A DNA stretch of 64,000 bases from Laburnicola sp. R22_1 (lineage: Eukaryota > Ascomycota > Dothideomycetes > Pleosporales > Didymosphaeriaceae): NCBI GenBank assembly GCA_014281115.1, contig JACONQ010000011.1, forward strand, positions 1,798,001 to 1,862,000, written 5' to 3'. Every line of letters starts with the position of its first letter. Position 1 is the first letter of the stretch. Position numbers and translations under genes: made by a program. The notes beneath the pieces are model-generated. The model ran no database searches and was not told where the DNA came from. It was given only the letters and a program-made list of their open reading frames with translations. Below, piece by piece: positions 10,560 through 23,105 of the stretch.

Positions 10560-11925
10560 AAAAAAATAATCTATATACAAAACTATGCGTAAGGCTATAT
10601 TGCTATACTATAGTTTAGAGTGGGTAGGAGAAGAGGTATAAGATAGCGCTAGCGTTATAATGCTGCAATTATTATCTTCTCTACTATTATCTCTAAAGAT
10701 ATTACTAAAAGTAATAGCTATATTAGTAGGTTTATATTACTTATAAAATATATGCTAGAAACTTACACACTATAGGTACACTAACACTCTATCTTTATAT
10801 TAAACTTAACCTTAAGAAGACTTCTACTATTACTCTATTTTCTACTATCTTTCTAGGCCCTAGTGCTAATACTAATACTACTATTAACGCCGCCTAAAAG
10901 TACACTCTAAAAATCTATTTACTTACTAATATTATTAGGTCTACACTAGAATACCACTCTATCTAAGATATTATTAATAGAAAGTAGAAGATATATCTTA
11001 CCCTATATAAGGCGGTCCTAGTATACTAGTTAGGCTAGTAATAGATTAGTAACTATAGGCGTAGTAATAGATATAGAGACTTCTTACTATACTTATAATA
11101 CTTTATATTACTATATATTAGAAAAAGATAAATAAGGGCAGAATTAAAAGTAGTAAAAAGAAGATAAAGGTGTTTATTAATAAGTTGCTAAAGAAAGAAA
11201 GCGTTATATAAATAGGTTAGATCCTTATAGTTATAGTATTAGATAGTAAGCGTAATACGTAAGTGCGCTAGAGTAGTAGCGCACTTATAGCGCAATTGCT
11301 AATAATAGTAACAATAGAGCAAGAAGTTAGTTTTCTATATACGCTTTAAGTAAATTTAGCAGATATTAGAGCGCTTATAGATATTAGGCAAGTGCGTAGT
11401 TAACTAGTTTGTTAAACTATTATTACATTAGTAGAGACTATGTGTAGACTATATTTTTAGGCGCTGTACTAGAGCGGCCTTTCTATCCTAACCTACATAG
11501 GCTTAAATTAAAAAAATATATTAAAAAGATAATTAACACTAAATAAATAATGCGACTATAATTTTTATAACATACCCCCTAGTTTCTTAAGTCTAAAACT
11601 AAAGAAACTAAAAAAGAGTATATCTTACTATTTTACTAAATTCTTTATACTCTATGCCTAGTCTACTAGCACTAGAAAAGGGTACAACTTTATAGCGCTG
11701 TTTTCTTCTTAGTATATAGGGCGCTCTTAAGTCTATGCCTATAATAGGACCCCACCTTCCTAGCGATCCGCTAGGGCGCTGCTTAGGCCAGTATAAGCGA
11801 AAAAAGGGCTTATAACTATAGCAAATAGTAAGCACTCACGCGATTTTCGCAATAATATATTAGATATTTTTCCTTATATAAATTTTTTTATTTATATAAA
11901 AAGTTTTAGTTTTTATTATTACTAA
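10560..11925. other. Heavily mutated unclassified repeat, possibly retroelement remnant
   Basis: Interrupted reading frames on the plus strand around 11270-11480 faintly recall a retroviral-type protease region (a stretch translating as ADIRALID near 11370, where DTGA would be expected). The match is too weak to name the element. A minus-strand open frame at 11608-11835 has no recognisable content. Confidence 0.25.
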
Positions 11926-11931
11926 ATATAT

Positions 11932-12025
11932 TGTTAATTAACTACCTAGGAGCAGAATAACAAAGACTTTTATCTTAAATAATACAATAAAAAAGTAAAG
12001 CACTTTACTTAGTAATTAAAAAGAG
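11932..12025 (+). repeat. R130 mobile repeat, forward copy
   Basis: Shows ttgttaattaactacctagg, gacttttatcttaaataata and acttagtaattaaaaagagg. Confidence 0.7.
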
Positions 12026-12059
12026 GATAAAAAGGCAATTATAATAAAAGCGCATTTAA

Positions 12060-12440
12060 ACTACTAAAGTTTAAACTATTATTACGTTATTAGATATTTA
12101 AGATTAGTTTTTAATTAGAATTAGATGCTATATATAGTATATATAACTATTTATCTTAATTTACTTTAACCTTAAACTAAATAAAAATTAAAAAAGACGC
12201 TTAGTAAGCTAACTACTACTACTAAATAAAGTAGTATTATATATACTTTAACTATTTTATTAAATAAATAAATAGTTAGCTTACTAAATACTATTTTTAA
12301 TCTTTTTTTAATTTAAGGTTAAAGTAAATTAAGATAGAAAGTTATTATATACTATATATAGCACCAAATTTTAATTAAAGACTAATCTTAAATACGCTAA
12401 TATAATAATAGTTTAAACTTTAAACTTATTTATATTCTAT
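12060..12440. repeat. Fold-back element with ~150-bp arms
   Basis: The left arm (about 12065-12215) and right arm (about 12285-12435) are reverse complements: ttagatatttaagattagt / actaatcttaaatacgcta and aatttactttaaccttaaa / ttaaggttaaagtaaatt. A spacer of about 60-70 bp separates them. There is no coding capacity. A second, half copy lies at 52115-52395. Confidence 0.65.
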
Positions 12441-12555
12441 ACTCTATAATCTCTTAGCCCTAATATAAAATTTACGTATGCTATATATAGCCTACCTAGA
12501 TTATTACTATTAGTATTATTAACTATTTATACTTATACACTACTTATATAGTATA

Positions 12556-13019
12556 CTACCCTTCTAGGCAGGAGTATAAACTGCCTCCACTTATTAGTTT
12601 TTAAGTAGCCCTACTGCGTTTAATTACTGCGTTTTTTATTGTGTTACTAGCGCCTATATAACGTTATATAATATTACGTGTATACGAAGCCCTAGGACTA
12701 GAGCACGTTAAAGTTTTTCTAACGTCTCTCCTAGCTTCTAAGATAACTAACCCTATAATAATAACACCCTAACTTACTTACCCACCTACTACGTTACTAG
12801 ATAATTAATACTACCTTATAACCTTTTACTACGTTACTAGATAATTAACTACTTAGAACTCCTAGACGTACACTCTATTGCTATAATATATAATAAATTG
12901 CGCGCGCGCCTACTCTTAACACTAAATAGCATCTTACTATCCTCTACTAATAACCTATTAACCTATTAATCTCTAGATACCTAGCTATTACTCTACCTAT
13001 CTTTTATAAAAATTCTATA
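12556..13019. repeat. A-family repeat, copy A2, left part
   Basis: Matches A1 and A3 from ctaggcaggagtataaact onward. It is interrupted at 13020 by the pogo element and resumes at 15135. Confidence 0.7.
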
Positions 13020-15132
13020 CTGTGTCCGTGCACTCAACGCCCGGATTCAGTCAACGCCCCGCTGAACACCATAGCAGCTTAACTAAAATAAGGCTGCAGA
13101 GCCACACAAAATCGCTATTATTACGAGATTTTGTAGTAGAGTACTATTTTGATGCTTGCGATTCACCTGTGCTACTTATATTTACTTAGAAGCTTAACGT
13201 TGCGGCCGTGCCGTGTGGTCTTGGGTGGAGCTGCTGATGCGGCACCTGAAGCCTCCTGAGTAGTTATAGTATTAACTACGCGTTTCTGACGCTTGTTGCT
13301 CTGTATAGATGGCTGCGAGGCCTTTCTCTTACCCTTTTGGGTAGATTGTAGAGCTTTTGCATCGTCGCGAGCTTCTCTCTGGCGAGCACGCTCTGCTGCC
13401 TTCTCAGCCTTCTCCTTCTCCTTAGCTACCTTGGCTGCCTCCCTTGCCACACGCTTCTCCTCTGCAATTTTCTCCTTGCATAGCTTAGCTGCCTTCTTTA
13501 ACTCAGCATTCTCAGCTTTTTGAAGCTTCTGCTCCTTCTCCTCTTGTTCCTTTACAGACTGACGTACGCGAGCCTCCCTAACCTTCCTTAGTGACCAGAA
13601 AACCGCCCCCCCATAGTACTCTTGACGTTGTTGCAGATCTAGAGGTTTTCCCTTCTTCTTATGCTTCTTTTTTGTAGTAAGAGCCTCTCTTAACCCAGCA
13701 ATCTCATGGTGAAGTAACTCATTTTGAACTGAGATGTGGTGGAGTGAGCGGCTAAGCTTCTGCGCGTCCTTACTACTCTGATCTTCTACTGCGGATCGTA
13801 CAAGGCGGTCTAGTTTACGCCAGTTAGATCCGCTGAGTACTGACGTAGAGCTCTCTCGCGATTCCTGCTTATCTAGGGTAGTGTTGGTGAACCTTTTGAG
13901 TATAACCTCTGGGTTGAATGGTGATATGCCTGTTGCTTCAAAAGACTTAAGTATCGTCTCCTCCTTAAAAGAGCTCGTCCAGGCCTCCCAGAATAGAGGG
14001 AAGAAGTCCCCTTTCTTAATAGGGAGGAGTCCCTGGCTCTGGTGGAGGTGATCTGATAGCTCCTTTGAGTACGCAGTTGATAGAGGCTTAAATAGAACCA
14101 CATCAAGTGGCTGAAGCGTGTGGGTTGAATGAGGGGGGAAGATGGCTAGGAGTATCCTGTTACGGTCGCAATAGTCGATAAAATCCATAGTAACGTGAGA
14201 TCTATGGCCATCAAGGATGAGTAACTAGTAAGACTGTCGAGCTTTTGCCTTGGTGTAGCGATCAAACACCTGTTCAAGCCAGGCAAGGCCGATATCGTTG
14301 TTTGTCCAGCCTGAAGGCGACAAGGAAATGTGTACTAAGTGCTCTCCTGCCTTGATATCCTCTACCCAGCTTGATTGTATAGCCTTGTTAGTAGCCTAAT
14401 AGATGAGGCTTGGCGGCAAGGCTGATCTATCAGCGCAAACACACGCTAGGAGGGTAATCCATTCACGAGAGCCATCTTAGAGAGATACTATAACCTCCTT
14501 ATTCTCCCACATTCGTCTGCTGAACACTCGTTTTGATCGGCTAGTAATACCAATTAAGAAGCCTTTTTCATCCATATTATACGTGTGACGAGGCTCGATG
14601 TCATATTCCTTGATTTTGGCACCCAGGAGATCAAAATACAGGCTGTATTTATCCCCTAAGTCGGCTTGGTGGCGATTGCTGTCCATACCAGCTGCCTATC
14701 GAGAGATCAGATGGATGTTGTGTCGGTTGATGAAGCGAGTAACCCAGCTCTCGCTCACTAGCTCCTTAGCTATTGTTGACGCGAAATTTCGTATCATCTC
14801 TCTTATGGGTGGCAAGTGACGCGCTGTAAGCCCTTCAATGTATTGTACAAGCTCCTGCTCTTGTTGGGGACTGAGTTTCTATTAGTTAAACCCCGCAGTT
14901 GCACGCGTTGTTTGAATCGCTTGGTGCCTTCGCGACAGCGTACTTCGATCAACGCCATGCTTGCTAGCGATCTTAGTATAAGAGAAAGATTCTTCTGACC
15001 TTAGCGATTCTATTTCTTTAATTGCAGCCTCAATTGAGCTCATATTAGTGGCGTTATGGCGTGTTGAAATTTGGGGTGGTTTGCGTTCAGCGGGGCGTTG
15101 ACTGAATCCGGGCGTTGAGTGCACGGACACAG
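13020..15132 (-). mobile_element. Fot1/pogo transposon E1 with TA target duplication
   Basis: A 2113-bp element with near-perfect terminal inverted repeats of about 48 bp, starting ctgtgtccgtgcactcaacg at both ends. TA flanks both ends (13018-13019 and 15133-15134). Joining the flanks restores the A-family sequence exactly as in A3 (tctata/gtataa against tttatagtataa), which proves the boundaries. The inverted repeat contains a paired motif: actcaacgccc then agtcaacgcccc. The base composition is much less mutated than the surrounding repeat, so insertion is younger than most RIP in the A repeat. Confidence 0.9.
13172..15043 (-). pseudogene. Fot1/pogo transposase of E1 (DDE_1 superfamily), stop-interrupted
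   Basis: Read from ATG 15043, the product has an N-terminal psq-type helix-turn-helix (KIASKHGVDRSTLSRRHQA), then a CENP-B-like DNA-binding segment (ESWVTRFINRH). The DDE catalytic core follows. All three acidic residues are present: YNMDEKGF, LLILDGHRSH and LQPLDVVLF. The last 338 codons (from 14188) are open and end in a long Lys/Glu-rich coiled coil and a basic tail (RHGRNVKLLSKYK). About six in-frame stops interrupt the upstream half, all TAG at sites where Gln or Trp is conserved, which is the RIP signature. The enzyme is therefore inactive, though the copy is relatively young. Confidence 0.9.
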
Positions 15133-15134
15133 TA

Positions 15135-15965
15135 GTATAAGCGCGCACCTATACATCCTCTACGCCTCTAGCACCTACTTAGTATAGCTATTATTATAGA
15201 AGTAATAAGCTATTAATTAGAGATCTAATATTACTTATAGCCCTTACTAGTAATTACTTTTATAAGCTATATAGTAGTATATAGTCGCTAGCCTAGACTC
15301 TTACTTTATAATAATATTTATATTCTTTTAGTTCTTATTCTTAATAGTTATAAGCACTTTGCACCTAAACTAGCATAGGGTAATCTATATTATAAGGCTT
15401 GTTCTACCTTTAATTCTAGGCTCCTACTTACTAATATCTATATTCTGCTTAATATAGCAATCTAATTCTATAGTAGCTATTTACTTACCGCATAGGTTCT
15501 TAATATAGACTATATAGTTTTTAATATTAAATAGTATCTAGCTATTATACCTAGCCGCGTTATTATTTACGTCTTCTAGATAGGAGCACAATACTACACG
15601 TCTAGTAGTAATAGCGATAGTGTCTTTAGGGTAAGGAATAGATATAGCGTAGACCTTAAAATCTTATATAATAATTAAATATATTGTGTAGTAGATAGAT
15701 AAACACTTAATCTCTAATTACAAAATTTATATTACGTGCACGCAGATAACTATATATTATATTATTACTTTAGTACCTAGTATATCTTATAATTAACTAC
15801 CTCTAGTAGAAAGGGCCAATTTGCACGTGCTAATAAATAGTCCTTAGCCTAACCTATCTATCTCTAAGCTAATTTACCTTTTTTAATATGTTTTTAGCAC
15901 CTCTATAGCTTTTCCTTATAGTGTTGTACTATATACTAAAAGGTCTGCGATGTTTCTCTTCCTAA
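15135..15965. repeat. A-family repeat, copy A2, right part
   Basis: Continues A2 after the pogo insertion, from gtataagcgcgcacc to the shared end ggtctgcgatgtttctcttc. Confidence 0.7.
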
Positions 15966-16481
15966 TAAGAAAAGAAATCTAAGTAAAAGTAAAATTAACA
16001 CTATTTTGCTATTAATATATATATATTTATTATATTTTATTATTGCTAATATAATAATAGCGCTAAGGCCTTAATTATTTTTATAGTAGCTGTCCCTAGT
16101 AAAAAGAAGTTCGTAGCTTACTATTTAAAACCTTAAAATCTTATATAGTTTTAATAGTTTCCTTATTAGCTAGTAGCTTATATAAATTATTCCCCTTATT
16201 TAATAGTACTATATTCTGTAAATTACTCTTCCCTATAGTAGAATCTAATAATTTTATAAATTACTTATTAGCTATTATAAACTTAACTATTATTAACTTT
16301 TAAATTATTTAAATAGTATAGTTGTGCTTTTAATTTCTAATTATGTCCCTACTAGTATTAAAAACGGGCTTAATATTTACTTATAAAATTTATACTATTA
16401 GAATATTCTTTATAACTTATATAAGTTAGAGGTAAAATATTTAATAAATTGTCTACTACTTTAGTATATTAAACCTATTAC

Positions 16482-17760
16482 TCCTCTTCTAGGCAGGAGT
16501 ATAAACTATCTCCACTTATTAGTTTTTAAGTGGCCCCACTGCGTTTAATTACTGTATTTTTTTATTGCGTTACTAGCGCCTATGTAATATTATATACGCG
16601 CTAAGCCTAGAGCGCATTAAAGTTTTTCTAATATCTCCCTTAGCTTCTAAGATAACTAATTCTATAATAACAACACCCTAACTTACTTGCCCACCCGCTA
16701 TGTTACTAGATAATTGATACTATCTTATAACCTTTTACTATGTTACTAGATAATTCACTACTTAGAACCTCTACTTTGCTCTACTATTATAATATATAAC
16801 AATTTACGCGCGCGCGCTCCTTACTTCTAATACTAAATAGCACTCTAAGACTTTAGTAGACTTACTCTACTTATTATCTATAAAAGTTTTATAGTATAAT
16901 TATGTATTTATATATTCTTTATGTCTTTAGTACCTACTTAGTATAATTACTATCTTTAAAGTAAGTAGCTATTAATTAGAGATCTAACTTTAGGTAGTAA
17001 TTGCTATAAGCTACGCAGTAGTATATAGCTACGAACTTAGACTCTTACTATATAAAAATATCTATATTTGTTTAGTTCTTATCTTTAATAATTATCAGTA
17101 CCTTATGTTCAAACTAGCATAGGGAAACCTATATTATAAGACTTATCCTACTAATCCTAGGCTCCTACTTACTAAAATTAATATTCTCCTTAATATAGCA
17201 ATTTAGTTTTATAGTAGCTATTTATAAGTCCTTAGTATAAACTATATAGGTTTTAATATTAAGTAGCGTCTAGGTATTGTACCTAGCTATATTATTGTTA
17301 TTTATATCTCCTAGGTAGGGGCGCAACACCGCACGTTTAGTAGTAATAGTATCTTTAGAGTAAGAAATAGATATAGCGTAGACTAACGTTAAGATCTTAA
17401 CTAGTAATTAAATATTTACAAAAATAGAAAGATAGTATAAATAGGCAATCTTTGTCTAGTTAGGTATTTTATACTGCGTAGATAGCAGCTATATATTATA
17501 TTATTATTAAGTTTAGTACCTAGTATATCTTGTAATTAACTACCTTATTATTAGTATAAGAGACTAATTTGTATATGCTAATAAACAGTTTTTATCTAGC
17601 CTAATCTATTTGTGCTACTTTACCTTTTTTAATATATTTTTTAGTATACCTATAGCTTTCCCTTTACACCAAAAGGTCTGCGATGTTTCTCTTCCTAATA
17701 GCTTTCCCTTATAGTGTTATACTGTATACTAAAAGGTCTGTAATATTTCTCTTTTTAAAA
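16482..17760. repeat. A-family repeat, copy A3, with duplicated end
   Basis: Uninterrupted copy in the same orientation as A2. The terminal segment (gctttcccttatagtg...ggtctgcgatgtttctcttc) appears twice in a row at about 17655-17760. It provides the empty site for the E1 insertion at about 16880-16900. Confidence 0.7.
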
Positions 17761-18069
17761 CCTATTACTCTTTTTAACTATAAAACTACTTAGGTATATT
17801 TCTTCTTTTATTTAAGTTAGGCCTAAGTTATAATTAATATCTAGCGTAGCTAAACTTTAGCTAAAAGTAGAAAGGCTACTAAATTATAAACTAAGTAGTA
17901 TAAAAGGCTTTTAAAACTATTTACTACTTTATAACTATTTTAGATTAGTATTTAAGACTAAAGTAAAGTCCTTAGCTATTAGGTTATTATAGTAATTAAG
18001 GTACTTTAGGAACTATTACTAGTATATATACTTACTCTAGGTCTTTTATATTTTATTTTATATAACTAT

Positions 18070-18254
18070 TGTTAAAAAATTGAGGCTCTAACTAGGTACG
18101 ATCACGTGTCCGTGATTATGTAAGCAGTATTATTTTAGCCTTGCTCCTTTTTGTGAGCATATATATAGTTTAGCCCTTTAGCCTCTTTTCTTATATAGTA
18201 AGCTTATTTACTTCGCTTACTAAATCTAAAATTCTAGCTAGTTTTCCTTTAACA
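18070..18254 (+). repeat. 5' LTR of a Ty1/Copia element
   Basis: 185 bp with inverted ends TGTTA...TAACA. A TATA-like catatatatagttt lies near the middle. Directly after the end comes gttataagcctagc, resembling the initiator-tRNA-derived primer site GGTTATGAGCCC used by fungal Copia elements, after RIP changes. Confidence 0.6.
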
Positions 18255-18906
18255 GTTATAAGCCTAGCGCTTTAAAATTATAGACTAATTCTCTCTACGC
18301 GCTTATATATTAGAATCCTAATTTTATACTTTAATTACTCCTTACTAATTGTTTCTAATTCTTTCCTATGCTTAAATCTTACCTATAATTACAATAATAG
18401 ACACTATAATTCCTATTATAAAGGTGCTACTTACTAACTAAGCAAGCTAGCCTTTCTAGTTTATTTAGTTCTAATTTTATACTTAGTTTAAAGGAATCTA
18501 GCATTTTATTAATTCTAACGCTAAAGAGATCCTTAATTAAGATCTAGTCTAACTAACTTATCTTATACTTTTAAAGAAGATAGTAAGTATAAGCAATGCT
18601 ATATACAATAATTAGATTAAAGTCTATAGTATTTAGATTATAGAATATTAAGTAGAAGTATAAGACTAGTAGATTAATGCAATAAAGATCTAAAATCTCG
18701 CCTTATAGGTTTATACTATAGTGTCCTAAGAGTTACTAGCACTAGCTATAATTACACTAAATAATAAAAAGAAAACCTCCCTATAAGCGCTTATTAAAAT
18801 ACTTTAGAAGAATCTAGCTTAAATAGAAGTAAGTATAAAGAATTTAGTACGTACTTAATACTAAGCACACCTTAAGAAAGCTAAGTATAGAAGGCAAGCT
18901 TGCTAT

Positions 18907-20065
18907 TAAAGATCTTTGTTATGTGAAGATTCTAACTAAGATCGAGTCCGCACTATATATAGAGAGGAGTAAAATAGGAGGCACTATAACCTAGTACCTA
19001 GCACATAGTAGTAGTAACAAAATATATACAAAATAATAATAATTTTATTATTAGCGTTCTGCATAATAGTATTGTTAATAGTAGTTAATAGATAGTCTAC
19101 TATCTAGCATAACTAAGTTACATATTATCTCTTAACTAGTAGACTATTAGAGAGCTATAGTAAAGCATAGAGTTGCAACTATAGTTTACTATACGCATAT
19201 TATATAAGTCTGCCTCTTATAATATCTATAATATTTAAAAATTCTTCCCCTTTAATATATATAACACTAAGTCTTTTAAATTTAACTCTTTTATATATAC
19301 AGCGAGCTAGCTTTCTAGCGTCCTATAACTAAGTTGTCTAATACCTATCGTTAGATAGCTGCTAGAGAATTTAAAACTAGCATAGATAACTAGCTAGATA
19401 ATATTAGCTATCTAGCCTACCTACTATAAGATATAGTTAAGGCAGGCCTACTAAAGGACTAGATTAATTACACTATTTTAAAGGTTATAACTAATAATTT
19501 ATTTAGGCTATATACTATTCTTACGCAACTCTAGATTCTTAAGTGTAAGACTATCCTTTTATATAGAGGCCTAAGCAATAATATAGTACTATTTTTATAA
19601 TAATAATAGCTCTTTACTATTATATCATTAGCAAGGCTAGAGAATAGACTAAAATATAGTAGTAGGCAACTATTAAAGAAAAAAAGTATGTTTTTTATAC
19701 ATTGCTAGAGCGCGCGTACAGCTATAGTAAAAGAAGCTTCTAGTAGTAGTTAATATTTTGCGGGCATATAAGAATAATAAAAAGTAAGTGTAATAGCGTA
19801 ATAAGGGTAAGAGTAAGTAGTAGTAGGGGGGATATAAAGGAGATAGGCGGCGGCAAAGTCCTAGAGAGCAATATATAGCTTACTAGTTGCAAGGAGAGAT
19901 CTACTATAGAAGAGTAATAAAATAGTTAGGTTATTTACTATTATAATTATTATTGTTATTATTGTAGTAAAAGATTTTGTTAAAGAAATTATTAATTACG
20001 TAACACAGTGGTTAGTTAAATAGCCAGCCTAGGATCACGTAACATTACATATTAACCCTAGAGAA
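18907..20065. mobile_element. Orphan ~1.16-kb element, copy 1, with 17-bp target duplication
   Basis: Flanks gaaggcaagcttgctat (18890-18906) and gaaggtaagcatgctat (20066-20082) match at 15 of 17 bases, the differences fitting later mutation. The element interrupts the Copia gag frame. It is the reverse complement of copy 2 at 26408-27573. Its plus strand has interrupted frames with protein-like periodicity at about 19330-19950 (for example LDNISYLAYLL and VITNNLFRLYTILTQL), but no family is recognised. A motif near 20000-20016 (gtaacacagtggttagt) resembles a tRNA A box. Long, precise duplications fit target-primed reverse transcription (LINE/SINE type). Confidence 0.7.
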
Positions 20066-22684
20066 GAAGGTAAGCATGCTATATATATCTTCTTAAACGC
20101 GCTAATAGTTAAACTTATACTAAAATAGGCCTAATTTATAAACTAGCGTCTTATATAAGACGCCTTACTTAGTATTAAGGTAATAAATCTTGCTAATATT
20201 AGGAATGTCTATTCTATGCTTATTTAAGAGCACTAGCTTTAATTAATTAATAGTAAATTATTATGTGTATTTGCTATAATTACTAGTCAAAACAATAATT
20301 AAAAGAAGGAAGGTAATAGTAACTGAAATAAAAAGGCTTATAAGTATAAAGCAAATAAGTATTTTTATAAAGAAGTATATATAGAACTCTCTAGACTACT
20401 AATACCTTTAAACTACTATTACTAGTAAATGCCCTAAAGGAGTGCTACTAATTACCCTTACTAAGAAAGAATATAAGGATATTAATAATTATTTAGTATC
20501 TCCGCAATAGAAGGAGCTTTGTAGTAGAATTAAAATAAAAGAATAAAAGACTAAACCTATAGCAAGGAGCTTATTTGCTTCTACCTACCTAGGGTTAATA
20601 GCTTACGCTCTAATTAATCTATTAGTTTTTAATAAGTAGCTATAGAAGAGCTTAGGGGTGTACTTAATAATATATTCTAACAATTACCTACTTATATAAA
20701 GCACTATTCTTAATAGAGATATAGTAGTTTACCTTATTAATAATTATTTACTTATAATACCTAGTTTGTTTAAGAAAGTAAGCTTAACTTAGAATATAGA
20801 AGCTAGAACCTAGGCCCTTCTAATGTTAGAAATAAAAAATTAACTTATAAAGAGTGTATTTACTAGTAAGTATAGTACGCATATAAAGAATCTTTTACTT
20901 AAGGATATTAAGATTATTAAAGAATTTTATATTAATATTGTCTTTAAAGCTTGTCTAAGAAAGGTAGGGATGTAGTATCTAGGTTTAAATAAATTATTGC
21001 GTATAGAAACTCTTGCTTAGAATATTATTTTAGTAGAACTAAGTAATATCTATAATTTTACCTTTATTAAATATAAGCCTTTTTCCTACTATTCTTTAGC
21101 TATAGCAATTAGATAATTATACTATAATCTTTTATAAGCAGACACTAAGAAACTCTAGCACCTTTAATTAGATTACTTAGGCTAGTAAGTACTTTAAGCT
21201 CTAGTTTAGAACGCGCAAAATATATATATCTTTAGCACTTAAAGGAAGAACTATTAGTACTACTTTATAATATATATAATAAGAGTAATTTTAAGACGTC
21301 TAAGAAAACAATTTTTAAGACTATTCTACTATATTTTATAGGATCTATTTAACTTTCTAATAGGATAGCTTAGAGAGCTATAGAGCTTAATTATTAAGGA
21401 AGGATTTAGTAGAAAAATCTATAACATTAACCTTATATTAAAATTTCTACTAGAGACTATATAAGTAATAACTAAGCTTAATTAATATGTAGAAAATAAG
21501 TATAAGGTTAGAATTATTATAATCTATTAGGATAATAATACTACTACTCCTCCCTAGAGAGGATAATTAGTCTATAAGAACTATATAGACAAATAAGAAA
21601 TTAAGATTAGCTATACCCTAGTATATACCTATAAACTAAATAAAGTACTAGAGTAAATAGGGTAAGAGATTATTGCTAAAGCTATAAAAATAAGGGAAAG
21701 TGCAAATCTACTATCTAAAATATAGCCTAAGATTCTAAGTGTAGCTATTTATCTTTATAGTAAGAGTCTGTTAGCTCTATATACCTTTTAAGTACTAAAT
21801 AAAGTGCTTAAAATTAGTTTAGGTAGTATTTTTATTAGTATAAGCCTACTTAAGTGTAAGCACAGATAGCTAATTTTTATTCTAATTAAAGTAGAATTTA
21901 TGCTTATAGCTATTAAGTATATCCTTTAAAAAGAAATTACGTAGTAGGGTAAGATAAGTAAGAATTTAAAGTAAATTTAAGGGGCTATATTAAATACTTA
22001 GTTAGTTATAGAGTATTAAATTTCTGTAGAATATAGATTCTAGCACTTAATTAAGTAATTACTATATATAATATTATATTTAATACAATATTATTTTATA
22101 AAGGCGACGCTAACTAAGGTATATCCTATAAAGAAGTAGTAAAGATTGTTAAAGTCCTATATAAGGGAAAGATTAATAATCTAGAAGAAGAGTTAGTAAA
22201 TATTTTTAATCTTCTTACTGCACTAAATAAGTAAGCAAGTACTAAGTAAGTAGAGAATAGTACTCCTATCTAGTAATCTAAGAGCTTAGCTAGCTAGACT
22301 AGTAATTAAGTAGCTAATAGGACTAATATATAGGCAGTAAGCTTAGCTAGTAAGTAGCTAAGAATTTATATAGTTTAAAGTAAGCATATAAGGCTTATAA
22401 TCCCTAAATAAATACTAGGGCTAGGTAATTTAGAGTATAATAAGTTAAGAAATTATAGGAAGACTAATAGCTACTAAAGTATATATTAATTTAGGTAAGC
22501 TAGCCTATTAAATCTTAAAAAGCATTCTCTCTAAAGTATAGAAACTAAAAGCTCTATAGCTACCTCTTAATTTAGCCCTAAAAGCTTAACTATGCTAAAG
22601 AAAGCAAATAACCTACTAGTAAGCTAAAGATAAAAGTAAATTTAAGCATTTATAAAATTAAGTAAAAGACTCTAAAGTAATAAT

Positions 22685-23105
22685 TAGGCTAGTAAATAGA
22701 TATAGGTTGGACTGGAGTTAGGGTCTTACGTAAGTAGAGTTGGGTTAGAGTTAGAGTCTTACGTAGTCTAACCTAACCCTACTTACGTAAGATCCTAACC
22801 CTAACCTAATCCTACTTACGTAAGATCTTAACCCTAACCTAACCCTAGGGTACCTATTTAGTATATAATAAATAGCTGTTTTAATTAATTAAAAATATAT
22901 TTTAAATAACATTAAACTAAGTTAAATTAAGCTAGAGTCTTACGTAATTAGGTTAGGTATAGGTTAGGTTGGGTTTAGGGTCTTATGTAATTAACCTAAC
23001 CTAATCCAAGGTCTGTGCGACCTAACCTAACCTATACCTATGGTCTATGCGACCCCAACCTAATCCTATACCTAACCTGGGTACCCCGAACCCATTTACC
23101 AGCCT
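22685..23105. repeat. Fold-back insertion rich in telomere-like CCTAACCC strings
   Basis: About 420 bp inserted in Copia pol. The ends are a short inverted repeat (aggctagtaaatag / catttaccagcct). The flanks share agtaataat (22676-22684 and 23106-23114), a candidate 9-bp duplication. Inside, arrays of taaccctaacctaaccct and their complements alternate with cttacgtaag palindromes and with repeats of gtctatgcgacc. Much richer in G+C than its surroundings. Confidence 0.55.

Noticed and set aside
11608..11835. 75-codon minus-strand frame as a gene
   Set aside because: It lies in RIP-type DNA, is isolated and has no recognisable domain; at best it is a retroelement fragment.
22700..23100. Internal telomere or chromosome-fusion site
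   Set aside because: The strings are irregular (taaccct mixed with taacct), alternate in orientation and are bounded by an inverted repeat inside a retrotransposon, so a true head-to-head telomere fusion is unlikely.
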